Position numbers and translations under genes: made by a program | In this document: positions 45,728-53,840 of the stretch, piece after piece | Numbering within the stretch: position 1 is the stretch's first letter | Layout: the number at the start of each line of letters is the position of its first letter | Notes under the pieces: model-generated | The model's database searches: none | Told to the model about the DNA's origin: nothing | Seen by the model: the letters and a program-made list of their open reading frames with translations, nothing else | DNA from: Pseudomonas prosekii | Lineage (GTDB): Bacteria; Pseudomonadota; Gammaproteobacteria; Pseudomonadales; Pseudomonadaceae | Reading direction: 5' to 3' | Assembly: GCF_900105155.1 (NCBI RefSeq) | Contig: NZ_LT629762.1 | Span: 3,594,501-3,658,500 of the forward strand | DNA length: 64,000 nucleotides

Positions 45728-47871
45728 CAGGGGGTACCACCAAAACGGACAGGCTCGCCTTTTCTAAGCTCCGTGCGGGTCTGGGTCGCTACCAGGCTCG
45801 GCATGTTGTCGCTGATGGCCGGTAACGTGCCGGTCTTGCGATACGCCACTGTGGAGTCAATCAGCTCGCGGTTCTTACCGTCCTCTTGCTGATAGTGCTG
45901 ATCCACGGAATCGTCCGGATCTTCATTCTCCGCCTGGAATTGCGCATTGGCGCCGCCATCGGTCTTTTTCCAGTCCAGGCGCCAATCTGCCACTCGACAC
46001 AGATATGCATAGAACGACCCCTCATCAACGCATTCGCCGGCACCGATCGCCACGTCATAGGCCAGCACTTGTCGGCTGTGTTCAGGGTTGTTGGGAATGG
46101 ATGAGTGGAAGGACAGAGCCTCCGAGTATTCCTCGCCTTGCAGACGTATACGCGCCTGATAAGGCGTTTCCCCGCGAGTGATGAGGACCTTGCCATTGCC
46201 TTGAGCCCGAGCGGCAAACACATGGGCGCACTCCGAGGCCTCCTTGCCTTCATTGCGAGCCTTTTCGACGCTCTGGATGTCTTGCCCATATTTGAACGCC
46301 AGGGCTTCTTCCATGGTCTCTTGTCGGGCGTAGCGTGGGTTTTTCGGCTCCCAGCCGCCATTGGCCACGCCGATCGAAGCATCGACAGGGTCCAGTTTGT
46401 CCTTCATCTGGTACACCCCGCTTTTGGAGGCTTCTCCGGGGGCGGTGATAACGCCATCGTTGGAAAAGTTCACGTCGCCCGGCACCGGCAATTGAGGCGC
46501 GGTCAAGACCACGCTGGCGCCCTTGTCCAAGCTGCCATTGGGTATCCGATCCATGAAGCCCAGGCCGGTGTCTTCCCAGGGTTGCTCGCTGTCCTGACGC
46601 AACAGGTAGACGTAGGGAGGAACGTGTTTGCCGACGGGTTCCTTCTCGCCGTTACGCTTGCGCACGGTAAATACGCGCTGGTGGAAACGTTGTGGAAGAA
46701 GTTTGCGCGCAGGCTGACCATCCACCTCTTCGCCGATCCCCTGCCAGCCGATCCCCTGGACGTTCTTGAGGCCAACCGTCTGATCCTGAGGGGTGAAATA
46801 GAGAAAGGTGCAGCCGCGGTTGTCACGCTCGTTGAAGGTGATCTTTTCTCCGCGGATCGTGGTTTGACACGCTGCCGTGCCCGTCCAGCCAGACCCGCCA
46901 ATTGCGCCGTAACCCTGCTTGTTTTTCAGGGCGACGCCCGACAGAGCCGGCACCGGATTAGGGCTGCCCGCGATGAATTGCAAAATGCCGTTGAGCGTAG
47001 CGATGCGCGCGCCGGTCGTTTGCTGACCGCCCAATTTCTGGACTTTATCCATATTGGGCTGAAACAGGCTGTAGGGTGAGTTGAACATGACCACGCCATC
47101 GGCGGGTTTGGCACCGTCCTCTTTGAGGAATGCATGGGCCAGCAGCGTGAGCAGCGTGCCCTGACTGTGGCCAACCACGTTGATCGTATCGTTCGGATGA
47201 CGTTTGTGAATAATCTTGATCAACATGGCCAGGCGCATGGCAGCCAGCACCATGTAGCGCCGACCGGCGGCTGAAAACAACGGGTGGGTCATGGTGCCGC
47301 CGATTTTGTTCAGCGAGATGAAGCCGAGCAGCATGCCGTTGAAACCGTTGCCCCACATATCCGGCAGGTTGGTGGTGGCGTTGGCGAACTGGCCGCCTTC
47401 CTTGGTGCCGGCCTTGTCCAGGCGGTTGCCGTCTCGGTCCAGCCACTGACCGTGCGCTTCGGTTTTCTGAATGAACGCTTCTTCCTCGCGAAACCCCCAA
47501 TAGAACGGCACCACCACGCTGCGTGGCTGGCAGCCGTTGCTGGATGCCCCGGCCTTGCGGCGGAAGTACACGGCATCAGGATTCTTGGCTTCGCCGTCAT
47601 CATCAGTAGGAGCGGTGTAGCTGGCCGGTAACAGGTATCCCGGGTTGTTCGCGCCGTTGGGGAAGGTACGTGGCATATCGAGGCGTTCGTTCAGCCCCTC
47701 GCACAGACCCTGCTCAATACGTGCATAGCAACCCGCCAGGTCGTTGACGCCGTGCACGAGGATCGTCACACAGGGCTTCGGTGGAGGTGGAATCAGGTGG
47801 ATGTCGCCACCGCTGGGCATGGTGATCGATTGGCTGGAACAGATTTTTTTTGGCTGGGCAGCGTCAGTCAT
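45727..47871 (-). CDS. tle3: T6SS phospholipase effector, Tle3 family
   Basis: A 714-residue protein. It has an alpha/beta hydrolase domain with VTILVHGVNDLAG, GHSQG (S236 in VVGHSQGTL) and the DUF3274-like long C-terminal region. Tle3 proteins are lipid-degrading toxins delivered by type VI secretion. The start at 47871 has a strong AGGAGGAAA ribosome-binding site. No Tli3-type immunity gene is immediately adjacent upstream except the exported 245-residue protein at 48072. The gene is coupled to the DUF2875 adaptor and lies in the same island as vgrG. Confidence 0.85.
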   Translation of the reverse strand: MTDAAQPKKICSSQSITMPSGGDIHLIPPPPKPCVTILVHGVNDLAGCYARIEQGLCEGLNERLDMPRTFPNGANNPGYLLPASYTAPTDDDGEAKNPDAVYFRRKAGASSNGCQPRSVVVPFYWGFREEEAFIQKTEAHGQWLDRDGNRLDKAGTKEGGQFANATTNLPDMWGNGFNGMLLGFISLNKIGGTMTHPLFSAAGRRYMVLAAMRLAMLIKIIHKRHPNDTINVVGHSQGTLLTLLAHAFLKEDGAKPADGVVMFNSPYSLFQPNMDKVQKLGGQQTTGARIATLNGILQFIAGSPNPVPALSGVALKNKQGYGAIGGSGWTGTAACQTTIRGEKITFNERDNRGCTFLYFTPQDQTVGLKNVQGIGWQGIGEEVDGQPARKLLPQRFHQRVFTVRKRNGEKEPVGKHVPPYVYLLRQDSEQPWEDTGLGFMDRIPNGSLDKGASVVLTAPQLPVPGDVNFSNDGVITAPGEASKSGVYQMKDKLDPVDASIGVANGGWEPKNPRYARQETMEEALAFKYGQDIQSVEKARNEGKEASECAHVFAARAQGNGKVLITRGETPYQARIRLQGEEYSEALSFHSSIPNNPEHSRQVLAYDVAIGAGECVDEGSFYAYLCRVADWRLDWKKTDGGANAQFQAENEDPDDSVDQHYQQEDGKNRELIDSTVAYRKTGTLPAISDNMPSLVATQTRTELRKGEPVRFGGTP

Positions 47872-48071
47872 CGCGCATTTCCTCCTTGAAAATTACCCCA
47901 GTGGTCTCGACGCATGGGGTCGAGCGCCTGTCCGGGTTGACAGCTGCTGCCCGACGCAGGTCGGTTGGTGTCGTGATGAGCAGCCGTAGTGAGTCTCGGA
48001 TCTTCATTTTTTTTCCCTCAGGTGATGCCCCTTGCACGTGGCGCGGTCATGACGGATTCGCCCGCTGATGC

Positions 48072-48809
48072 CTATTGGCGCTGCGCCTCAAATACGAAGG
48101 GGTCCCCCTGATTCGGGAAGTGCAACAGGTACTGCGCCACCGGGTTTTTAGCATTGGGTACCCGGTAATCCACTTTCAGCCCGGTCGGATTGTTTTCCAG
48201 CTCCGCCCCCAGGTAGGCGTTTTCCGGATAGCTGAACTGATTGCCGGGCGCCTTGCGAATGGCCGAGCAAGAGGAGAACAGTCGCGGTAACGCGTATAGA
48301 TGCTGGCCGTGTACCAGCAACACCAGGGGGTAGCGATCACCGTAGCCACTGCTGACGTACTGCAACTCCAGGCACGTTGAGGCGCCTTGGCGCCAGGTCG
48401 TGGCGGTCGCCACGTTTTCCGGGTCGATGGGATCACCGACGGGCCACTGCGGCAAGGCGAAGTTGACCGCATCGCGCAGTGGCCAACGTTGTTTGCCAAT
48501 CGTCAGGGCTTCGCCATCGAAGACAATCTCGGGCGTGCCTTTGGGCGGGTCGAGCTTCAGTTCGTCGGGCGCGCTCCACTGCGCATCCTCAAAACGTTCA
48601 AACGCCGGGCGCATGGCGTTGACCCACAGGCAATGCCGTGGCGATTCCGCGCAGGGCCTGGCCAGCTCGCTGCCGGGTCCGGCAAACAGGTTGTCGCCCA
48701 GCGACTGATAAAACGCACGGTAATCGGTGAACTGTACCGGGGCTGCCTGCGCCAGAAAGGGCAGGCTCGCGCCGAGAACCAAGCTCAGACAACGGGTGAG
48801 TTTGCTCAT
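48072..48809 (-). CDS. Exported protein, probable T6SS immunity protein
   Basis: A 245-residue protein with a signal peptide (LSLVLGASLPFLAQAAPV) and four cysteines in the mature part (SELARPCAESPRHCLW, ASTCLELQY, FSSCSAIR), fitting a disulfide-bonded periplasmic protein. Its start overlaps the stop of the candidate peptidoglycan hydrolase gene by 4 bases, the usual effector-immunity arrangement. It could instead be a Tli3-like immunity to Tle3, because tli3 lies in the same place (between vgrG and tle3) in P. aeruginosa. I do not recognise the family. Confidence 0.62.
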   Translation of the reverse strand: MSKLTRCLSLVLGASLPFLAQAAPVQFTDYRAFYQSLGDNLFAGPGSELARPCAESPRHCLWVNAMRPAFERFEDAQWSAPDELKLDPPKGTPEIVFDGEALTIGKQRWPLRDAVNFALPQWPVGDPIDPENVATATTWRQGASTCLELQYVSSGYGDRYPLVLLVHGQHLYALPRLFSSCSAIRKAPGNQFSYPENAYLGAELENNPTGLKVDYRVPNAKNPVAQYLLHFPNQGDPFVFEAQRQ

Positions 48810-49420
48810 CGATATTCCTTGGCGCCGGTTGCCTTGATGTATTCCGGATTGGTGGTCCAGAAGATCGTTTTGCCAATGGCCGCGGTGGATCGGTATATGT
48901 GGTCATAACGACCCCGCTCGCGGGTATTTACCATTGTGTTGGTCTTTTTGTTGAACTGCGTCCAATAGGTAACTTTCTCCGGCTTCGAGACTTGCGCAAC
49001 ACCGAAGATGTTGTGCGAAGGAGAGCCGTAGTGGAACCCGGATGAGTGTCGGGGATTTGTCGACTTCTTGATATCGATGCCATCCCACCAGTAAGCGCCA
49101 TTGGAGGGATCATTGCCGCGCTGGGCGAGAGCATCCCGCGCACTCTCCACTGCCGAGCGCATGTTCAAATCGGCATTGATGGTCGCTTCCGAAGCCGCCA
49201 TCAGTTGGTTGTAACGGACATTGTTGCCCTGCATTGCAACAACGTAACTGTCCCCAGCCTCCTTGAGCAGGCTAGTGACGTCGGCCAGCCCCCACGCGCG
49301 CATACGATTAGTCAACGTAAAACAAATGGCGCGGACTTCCTGCGGATTGTTGTCCGTCGAGGCTTCGCCGTATCCGATGGCCGCGAGCTTGCGCACCTGT
49401 GGCGTGATGAGATCAGGCAT
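48806..49420 (-). CDS. Candidate T6SS effector, SleB-like peptidoglycan hydrolase
   Basis: A 204-residue soluble protein without a signal peptide, coded directly after vgrG (8-base overlap). The N-terminus AAIGYGEASTDNNPQEVRAI and LTNRMRAWG resembles the start of SleB/CwlJ-type hydrolases (YGEARGE...A.VVLNR), placing a catalytic glutamate at E19. ARDALAQRGNDPSNGAYWWDG matches the SleB stretch ending in DPTNGALYFY. A lytic transglycosylase or muramidase-type activity is therefore possible. The lack of a signal peptide fits delivery by type VI secretion. Named effector family not recognised. Confidence 0.6.
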   Translation of the reverse strand: MPDLITPQVRKLAAIGYGEASTDNNPQEVRAICFTLTNRMRAWGLADVTSLLKEAGDSYVVAMQGNNVRYNQLMAASEATINADLNMRSAVESARDALAQRGNDPSNGAYWWDGIDIKKSTNPRHSSGFHYGSPSHNIFGVAQVSKPEKVTYWTQFNKKTNTMVNTRERGRYDHIYRSTAAIGKTIFWTTNPEYIKATGAKEYR

Positions 49421-52166
49421 TCTGTTTCTCCTTTACCGGCCACGACTCCAATTCCAGCTCCATGTCGGAAGGGAATTCCGGCGTGCGCTCACCGGAACCC
49501 TCGGCCACGACTTCCCCGGCGGACATCACCTTGAAGTGGTGCGGCGCGGGTCCACCTTTGTCATCCTTGAATTCGAAGAACTGCACAATTTCCTCCGCCT
49601 CATCATCGGCACTGGCAACGCTGGCAGCAGCCCCCGCACCGCCTGCCGCGGCCCCCGCGGCTGCGGGGGAGGGCGGCTTGAGCATGGCCACATTGGCAAT
49701 GCTCATCACATCTTTCTGCAACAACTGCGTGGCGCCTTGAGCATCGGTCACTCCTTCGACCACTTCGCCATTGGATAAGGTGATTTTGTACGGCATGTTG
49801 GGCATCGCCGACGTCCCGTCAATCTGCTTGAGCATAAAGCGTCGCTGGGTATCGCCGACTTTGAATTTGGGCAGTTCCGCTTCCAGGCTGGTGGCGCCGA
49901 GCAGGCTGTGTTTGGCCGCTTTGACGATCAGGTTGCCGGGCATGCCCAGTTCGATATTGCCGCCCTTGATAGTGATGTAGGCCCCGCCACACATCAGGGT
50001 GATGTGCTCTTTGGCCGACACCAGCACATGCTGGTTGCTCGCGCTGACTTCCACACTCTGATCCGCCTCCAGGCGGATGTTGTTTTTTTGCGCCTGCAAC
50101 AGCATCGGACCCTGGTGGGTGATCTGACGCATTTCGCCGCTGTGGGCAAACATCCCCAAGTCGGTCCCGGCATTGAGCACAAACTTCTGCCCCGAGGTCT
50201 GTTGCTGATTCTGCTGGGCAACGGTGTCGATGTGTTCACCCGCCGCCACCGTGATGCTCTTGGGGGACGCCGCGGCGATACCGGCTTCACCGCTCACGGC
50301 AATTGCCGGATTGCCACCATTGCCCTTGCCCGATTCGTCATTCGCGCCGTTGCCCAGGTCGCGAACCGCATCGCTGAGCGTCTTCTGCGGCGTCTTATCA
50401 TGGCCTACGCCCTGGTTGTCGTGGGCGTAATCGCCCAAGTCCTTGGCTAGCTTCAACGCCGCTTCCAGTACCTGTACGACAGAGGCGCGATTGAGGTGAC
50501 CGCCGCTGGCGTTCATTTGCTCCTCGGTACTCAGCAACAGGCCTTTGGCTGCTCGCAACGCGCCGTGTTCATCGGTGCGCAACTCAAAACCTTCGCCGCG
50601 CGGATCACCGCCGCTCGGCCGTGGATGCGTCAGGTAACCCAGATGCAATGCGGTGCTGCCGTGATCACTCATCAACGCGGCACTGATCTGCTTGGTGGTG
50701 TCATCAATGCGCAGTTCGTTGGCCCGAGTGCCCTTGTATTCCTTGCTTTTTATGGTGCTGAGAATCTTGTGATTGGGCAGTTGGTAAGGCGGCATGTTCG
50801 TCGCCCGGTACGTGCGGCCGGTGATGATCGGCTGATCGCAATCGCCGTCGAGGTAATCGACGATGACGTCCTGACCAATGCGCGGGATCGCCATATGGCC
50901 CCAGTCCGCGCCCGCCCAGTTCTGCGCCACGCGCACCCAGCAGGAACTGAATTCGTTATTCTTCCCTTCTCTGTCCCATGGGAACTGGACCTTTACCCGG
51001 CCAAATTCATCCGTGTAAATTTCTTCCCCGTCCGGCCCGGTCACCGTCGCAATCTGTGGTCCGTCAACAATCGGTTTGGGGCGTGGCGGGGTACGCCACT
51101 CGGTTTCCTCGGAAACGATCTCGGCGACAAAGTCATAACTCACGCCGACATCGGCACCGGCGGACTCTTCTTCCTGACTGGCGTGCTGGATGCCCTTGTG
51201 AGTGATCCTCAGCGAGCGCCACCAGCGATTGAAATCATCCCGGGGGTGGCCGGTGAGCTGGAAAGAGAAACCCGGGATCAGGCGCGGATCGTCGCCTTCG
51301 ACAACGGCAATTCGCGCGTCGCCACGGTGCCCCAGCAAGCGATTCTGGGTGAAGGGTTTACCGGCAGCGGTGGCCTTGTAGCGGCCCGGATAGTCGTAGC
51401 GTTCGTAGTTCGGCGTCTGATGTTGCAAGTCATCGCCGGCGAAGTTCTGCTGCTGGTCGAAGGTCGGTCGCTTGAAGGTGTAATCGCGTTGCGTCTGCTC
51501 GGCCGTGCGGACGTTCTCGGTGTAACTGAACGCATAGAGCACAGGCTGCGTGGCATCCGCAGCCGGTTCAGTGGTGTAGAGCACCGGAGCGCCTTGAATA
51601 CGCTGCTGCACATAGAGTTTGTCGCCCTGGATCAGCGTGTGAGTGCTTTCGTTGCATTTGAAGAAATAGAACAAGCCTTCTTCACTGGACAGCCGGTCGA
51701 ACAGGTACAAGTCAGTGTCGCCGACCTGCGTACAGTATTCGCGCGGCAAATGTTCGCTGTTGATGTGTTGCTGATAGTCGAGGATGCCGTGTTCGCTCAA
51801 CACGGACTTGATGATGTCCGGCACGTTTTTCTGCTGAAAAATGCGCCAGTTGGAACTCAAGGCCAGTCGGGCGAGTTGCGGTTCGACCACCGCCCGATAA
51901 CGTGTCCGGCGGAAGCCGGTTTTACGTTGAGTGAAACTGGACACCAGCCCGTGGACATGACGCACAGCCGTGCCGCCTTGCCAGATCGTGAGCAATGAGG
52001 GCTGATCGAGCACCTTGCCGAAATCAATGTTCGGGTTGCGACTGGCCAACTCGATCGTGAGTCGAAAAGGCTCACAGATGGCCTCCTCCAGTGTGAACTC
52101 TACGACCTCGAACTCCATCTGCCCTGACAACACGGAAAACGTGAACTTCAAATCCCTTTGACGCAT
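49413..52166 (-). CDS. vgrG: VgrG, T6SS spike protein
   Basis: A 917-residue spike protein. Residues 1-400 are the gp27-like part (FTFSVLSGQMEFEVVEFTLE, LYLFDRLSSEEGLFYFFKC), followed by the gp5 OB fold with DEFGRVKVQFPWDREG and WAGADWGHMAIPRIGQDVIV, then a DUF2345 beta-helix (IRLEADQSVEVSASNQHVLV, ITIKGGNIELGMPG). The last 160 residues form an extension with an Ala-rich linker (SPAAAGAAAGGAGAAASV) that may carry cargo or adaptor contacts; it is not an obvious enzyme. The gene overlaps the SleB-like effector gene. Confidence 0.95.
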   Translation of the reverse strand: MRQRDLKFTFSVLSGQMEFEVVEFTLEEAICEPFRLTIELASRNPNIDFGKVLDQPSLLTIWQGGTAVRHVHGLVSSFTQRKTGFRRTRYRAVVEPQLARLALSSNWRIFQQKNVPDIIKSVLSEHGILDYQQHINSEHLPREYCTQVGDTDLYLFDRLSSEEGLFYFFKCNESTHTLIQGDKLYVQQRIQGAPVLYTTEPAADATQPVLYAFSYTENVRTAEQTQRDYTFKRPTFDQQQNFAGDDLQHQTPNYERYDYPGRYKATAAGKPFTQNRLLGHRGDARIAVVEGDDPRLIPGFSFQLTGHPRDDFNRWWRSLRITHKGIQHASQEEESAGADVGVSYDFVAEIVSEETEWRTPPRPKPIVDGPQIATVTGPDGEEIYTDEFGRVKVQFPWDREGKNNEFSSCWVRVAQNWAGADWGHMAIPRIGQDVIVDYLDGDCDQPIITGRTYRATNMPPYQLPNHKILSTIKSKEYKGTRANELRIDDTTKQISAALMSDHGSTALHLGYLTHPRPSGGDPRGEGFELRTDEHGALRAAKGLLLSTEEQMNASGGHLNRASVVQVLEAALKLAKDLGDYAHDNQGVGHDKTPQKTLSDAVRDLGNGANDESGKGNGGNPAIAVSGEAGIAAASPKSITVAAGEHIDTVAQQNQQQTSGQKFVLNAGTDLGMFAHSGEMRQITHQGPMLLQAQKNNIRLEADQSVEVSASNQHVLVSAKEHITLMCGGAYITIKGGNIELGMPGNLIVKAAKHSLLGATSLEAELPKFKVGDTQRRFMLKQIDGTSAMPNMPYKITLSNGEVVEGVTDAQGATQLLQKDVMSIANVAMLKPPSPAAAGAAAGGAGAAASVASADDEAEEIVQFFEFKDDKGGPAPHHFKVMSAGEVVAEGSGERTPEFPSDMELELESWPVKEKQNA

Positions 52167-52272
52167 TTAACTTTTCCTTGTTCAGGTGAAAGAGAGTCCG
52201 CACATCAACGCTGCAAGGCATAAATCACATCGACCAGCAGAGCTGGCCGACGTTTGTAACGATCAGCCGCGA

Positions 52273-52788
52273 TTAAGCGACTGGCTGACGCCAGTCATCG
52301 GAACCCGAAGTACCGGATACTTCGTGGGTCCAGGTGATTTTGCGGTAGGTGAACTGTACTTCTTCCAGGTGCGTGAAGTGCGAGTTCGACGGGTCCTGGC
52401 AGTTGTGCATTTTGTTGTTGATGGCGACGATGATCGCGTCTTCCAGTTTGGTGGTGTAGTAGTGCTCTTGGGTCCCTTGGGCCGAAGTGCGATACCACTG
52501 GATAACGATTTCGCTCATGCGCTCGCCGGAAGTCAGAGCGGCTTGCAGCAATGGCGAAGCCTTGTCGTAGACCTTGGTGATCACAACTGGCTTGTGCACA
52601 CGCTGACCAGTAGGTTGGCCGGACTGCGGGTCACGCGGGATGATGACGTCGTGGCTGAAAGCCTGAACCATGACCTGGTCTTCGTGACCTTCCTGGTAGG
52701 TGTTGCCAACCGAATCGGCAGTGAAAGCGCCGGCGGTGATCAGACCTTGTTTTTCGCCAGTGACGGACATGTACGCTGGTGTAGCCAT
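52273..52788 (-). CDS. hcp: Hcp, T6SS tube protein
   Basis: A 171-residue tube protein: MATPAYMSVTGEKQGLITAG, then HEDQVMVQAFSHDVIIPRD, VVITKVYDKASPLLQAALTS and the C-terminal EEVQFTYRKITWTHEVSGTS. Length and motifs match the Hcp1 class. It heads the island that continues with vgrG, the effector genes and PAAR. The ribosome-binding site AGGAGCACC lies upstream. No sheath, baseplate or ATPase genes are in the window, so this is an auxiliary cluster. Confidence 0.95.
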   Translation of the reverse strand: MATPAYMSVTGEKQGLITAGAFTADSVGNTYQEGHEDQVMVQAFSHDVIIPRDPQSGQPTGQRVHKPVVITKVYDKASPLLQAALTSGERMSEIVIQWYRTSAQGTQEHYYTTKLEDAIIVAINNKMHNCQDPSNSHFTHLEEVQFTYRKITWTHEVSGTSGSDDWRQPVA

Positions 52789-52856
52789 GGAGGTGCTCCT
52801 TGCTAAAAATTTAGGGTGCCCGGGAGGCGATATCGCCCGGTGGGTGCCTGACTGTT

Positions 52857-52872
52857 ATCAAGGTCCGTGCCA
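52857..52872 (-). promoter_or_regulatory. Candidate sigma-54 promoter for hcp
   Basis: On the minus strand, TGGCACGGACCTTGAT matches TGGCAC-N5-TTGC except that the -12 GC is GA. It ends 69 bases upstream of the hcp start. Confidence 0.35.
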
Positions 52873-52956
52873 TAAATGTTGAGGGCTATGTAAACCGGGA
52901 GATGGCCGAGGTTTTTCAATCGCTGGGTGATTTTCAAGGGACAACACCCCACAAAG

Positions 52957-52974
52957 TGCGCAACTTCTTGCGCA
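52957..52974. promoter_or_regulatory. Palindrome upstream of hcp, copy 1
   Basis: TGCGCAA, CTTC, TTGCGCA: perfect 7-bp arms with a 4-base spacer. Two more copies follow in the same region. Confidence 0.6.
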
Positions 52975-52978
52975 GTAC

Positions 52979-52996
52979 TGCGCAACTTCTTGCCCA
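52979..52996. promoter_or_regulatory. Palindrome upstream of hcp, copy 2
   Basis: TGCGCAA, CTTC, TTGCCCA: same as copy 1 with one mismatch in the right arm. It is spaced 22 bases (two helical turns) from copy 1. Confidence 0.55.
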
Positions 52997-53060
52997 CTCG
53001 GCTACAGGCCACGGCGCACTTAGCGCTTAGCGATATTTAAGGGCTTTGTTGAAGAATAAG

Positions 53061-53078
53061 TGCGCAACTACTTGCGCA
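53061..53078. promoter_or_regulatory. Palindrome upstream of hcp, copy 3
   Basis: TGCGCAA, CTAC, TTGCGCA: perfect arms again, 82 bases from copy 2. Confidence 0.6.
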
Positions 53079-53454
53079 TCATGGCGATGAGGCATCACTG
53101 CCCACTTTGGATAGCTAAGTTGTTCTTCGGTCTCTAACTACTCAAGAGGCCGATACCAAGGCTTCTCATGCGTGCCGGCTTGCGGCGCAAATGTTGTCTT
53201 TCCTTGCCAAGGTAGGTCATGGCACTAACTACGTTTGCGGAGGCATGAGTATCGTTACAGTTGATCATCCCGATGCCGAGATTACGGTAACCGTTCTTAG
53301 CGGCGTTGCAACTACAGTACCTGCCGTGCCCTCCGGTGATCTGCTTCCAAAGGTCACCTATCTCTTGCGTCTTGTGCAGGGGGATGCCTGAAACGCCCGG
53401 AGTAACCTGGCTATCAGGAGGATTTTCGGACGGGATAGGATTATTTCAGACATT

Positions 53455-53478
53455 AAAAAGCCGGCTTGTGGCCGGCTT
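53455..53478 (-). terminator. Rho-independent terminator (minus strand)
   Basis: AAAAAGCCGGC, loop TTGTG, GCCGGCTT: on the minus strand this is a GC-rich stem followed by a T-run. It stops transcripts coming from the repressor side. Confidence 0.75.
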
Positions 53479-53496
53479 CTCGGGGACTGGCTTGGT

Positions 53497-53577
53497 TTAT
53501 TTTTGGTAAACCGCGCCAGCCTTCAAAACGTACACCCGGATCTTGCGTCCGGCTGTGGGACTCGGCGAGAAAGTCAT
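53497..53577 (-). CDS. Candidate 26-codon small protein
   Basis: A short frame beginning MTFSPSPTAGRKIR and ending YVLKAGAVYQK, with the stop codon 19 bases before a good terminator. The basic start and hydrophobic-aromatic end are not obviously random, and the coupling to a terminator is what suggests a gene. The ribosome-binding site is weak (GGCAG), and I cannot name the family. It may equally be a leftover of a longer gene. Confidence 0.25.
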   Translation of the reverse strand: MTFSPSPTAGRKIRVYVLKAGAVYQK

Positions 53578-53696
53578 CTGCCGGGTCGGGTGCGCTCAGC
53601 GCCGCGGGGCGGGGTGAGCGCAAATGTGGGGCGCAGCATACTGATTTTTTTTGCGGATTCCCAGTGGGAAGTGCCGGGTAGAGCGATTGCACTGAT

Positions 53697-53829
53697 GTGT
53701 AGCCGCTGCCGAAGGCTGCGTCCGGCTGCGTAGCAGTCGTAAGGTCATGGCCCCCGGTGTGACTGAATGACCGCGATTACCGGATTTACGACTGCTGCGC
53801 GGCCGGACGCAGGCTTCGCCAGCTGCTAC
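53697..53829. repeat. REPIN, GCTGCCGAAGGCTGCG class
   Basis: TGTAGCCGCTGCCGAAGGCT on the left and GCAGGCTTCGCCAGCTGCTA on the right, with an additional GGCTGCGTAGCAGTCGTAA/TTACGACTGCTGCGCGGCC inner pair. This class is different from the other REPINs in the window. Confidence 0.75.
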
Positions 53830-53840
53830 AGAGGAATGCG

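Larger units (their letters stand above)
52789..53840. other. Long intergenic region between hcp and the S24 repressor
   Basis: About 1.05 kb without a supported large gene. It holds, in order, a sigma-54-like site (52857), three TGCGCAA-N4-TTGCGCA palindromes (52957-53078), an unconvincing 48-codon frame (53245-53391), a terminator (53455), a 26-codon minus-strand frame (53497) and a REPIN (53697). The bases between 53079 and 53454 show no recognisable feature. Confidence 0.6.

Noticed and set aside
53191..53391. A 66-codon plus-strand frame
   Set aside because: No family resemblance and a poorly placed ribosome-binding site; kept only as part of the intergenic description.
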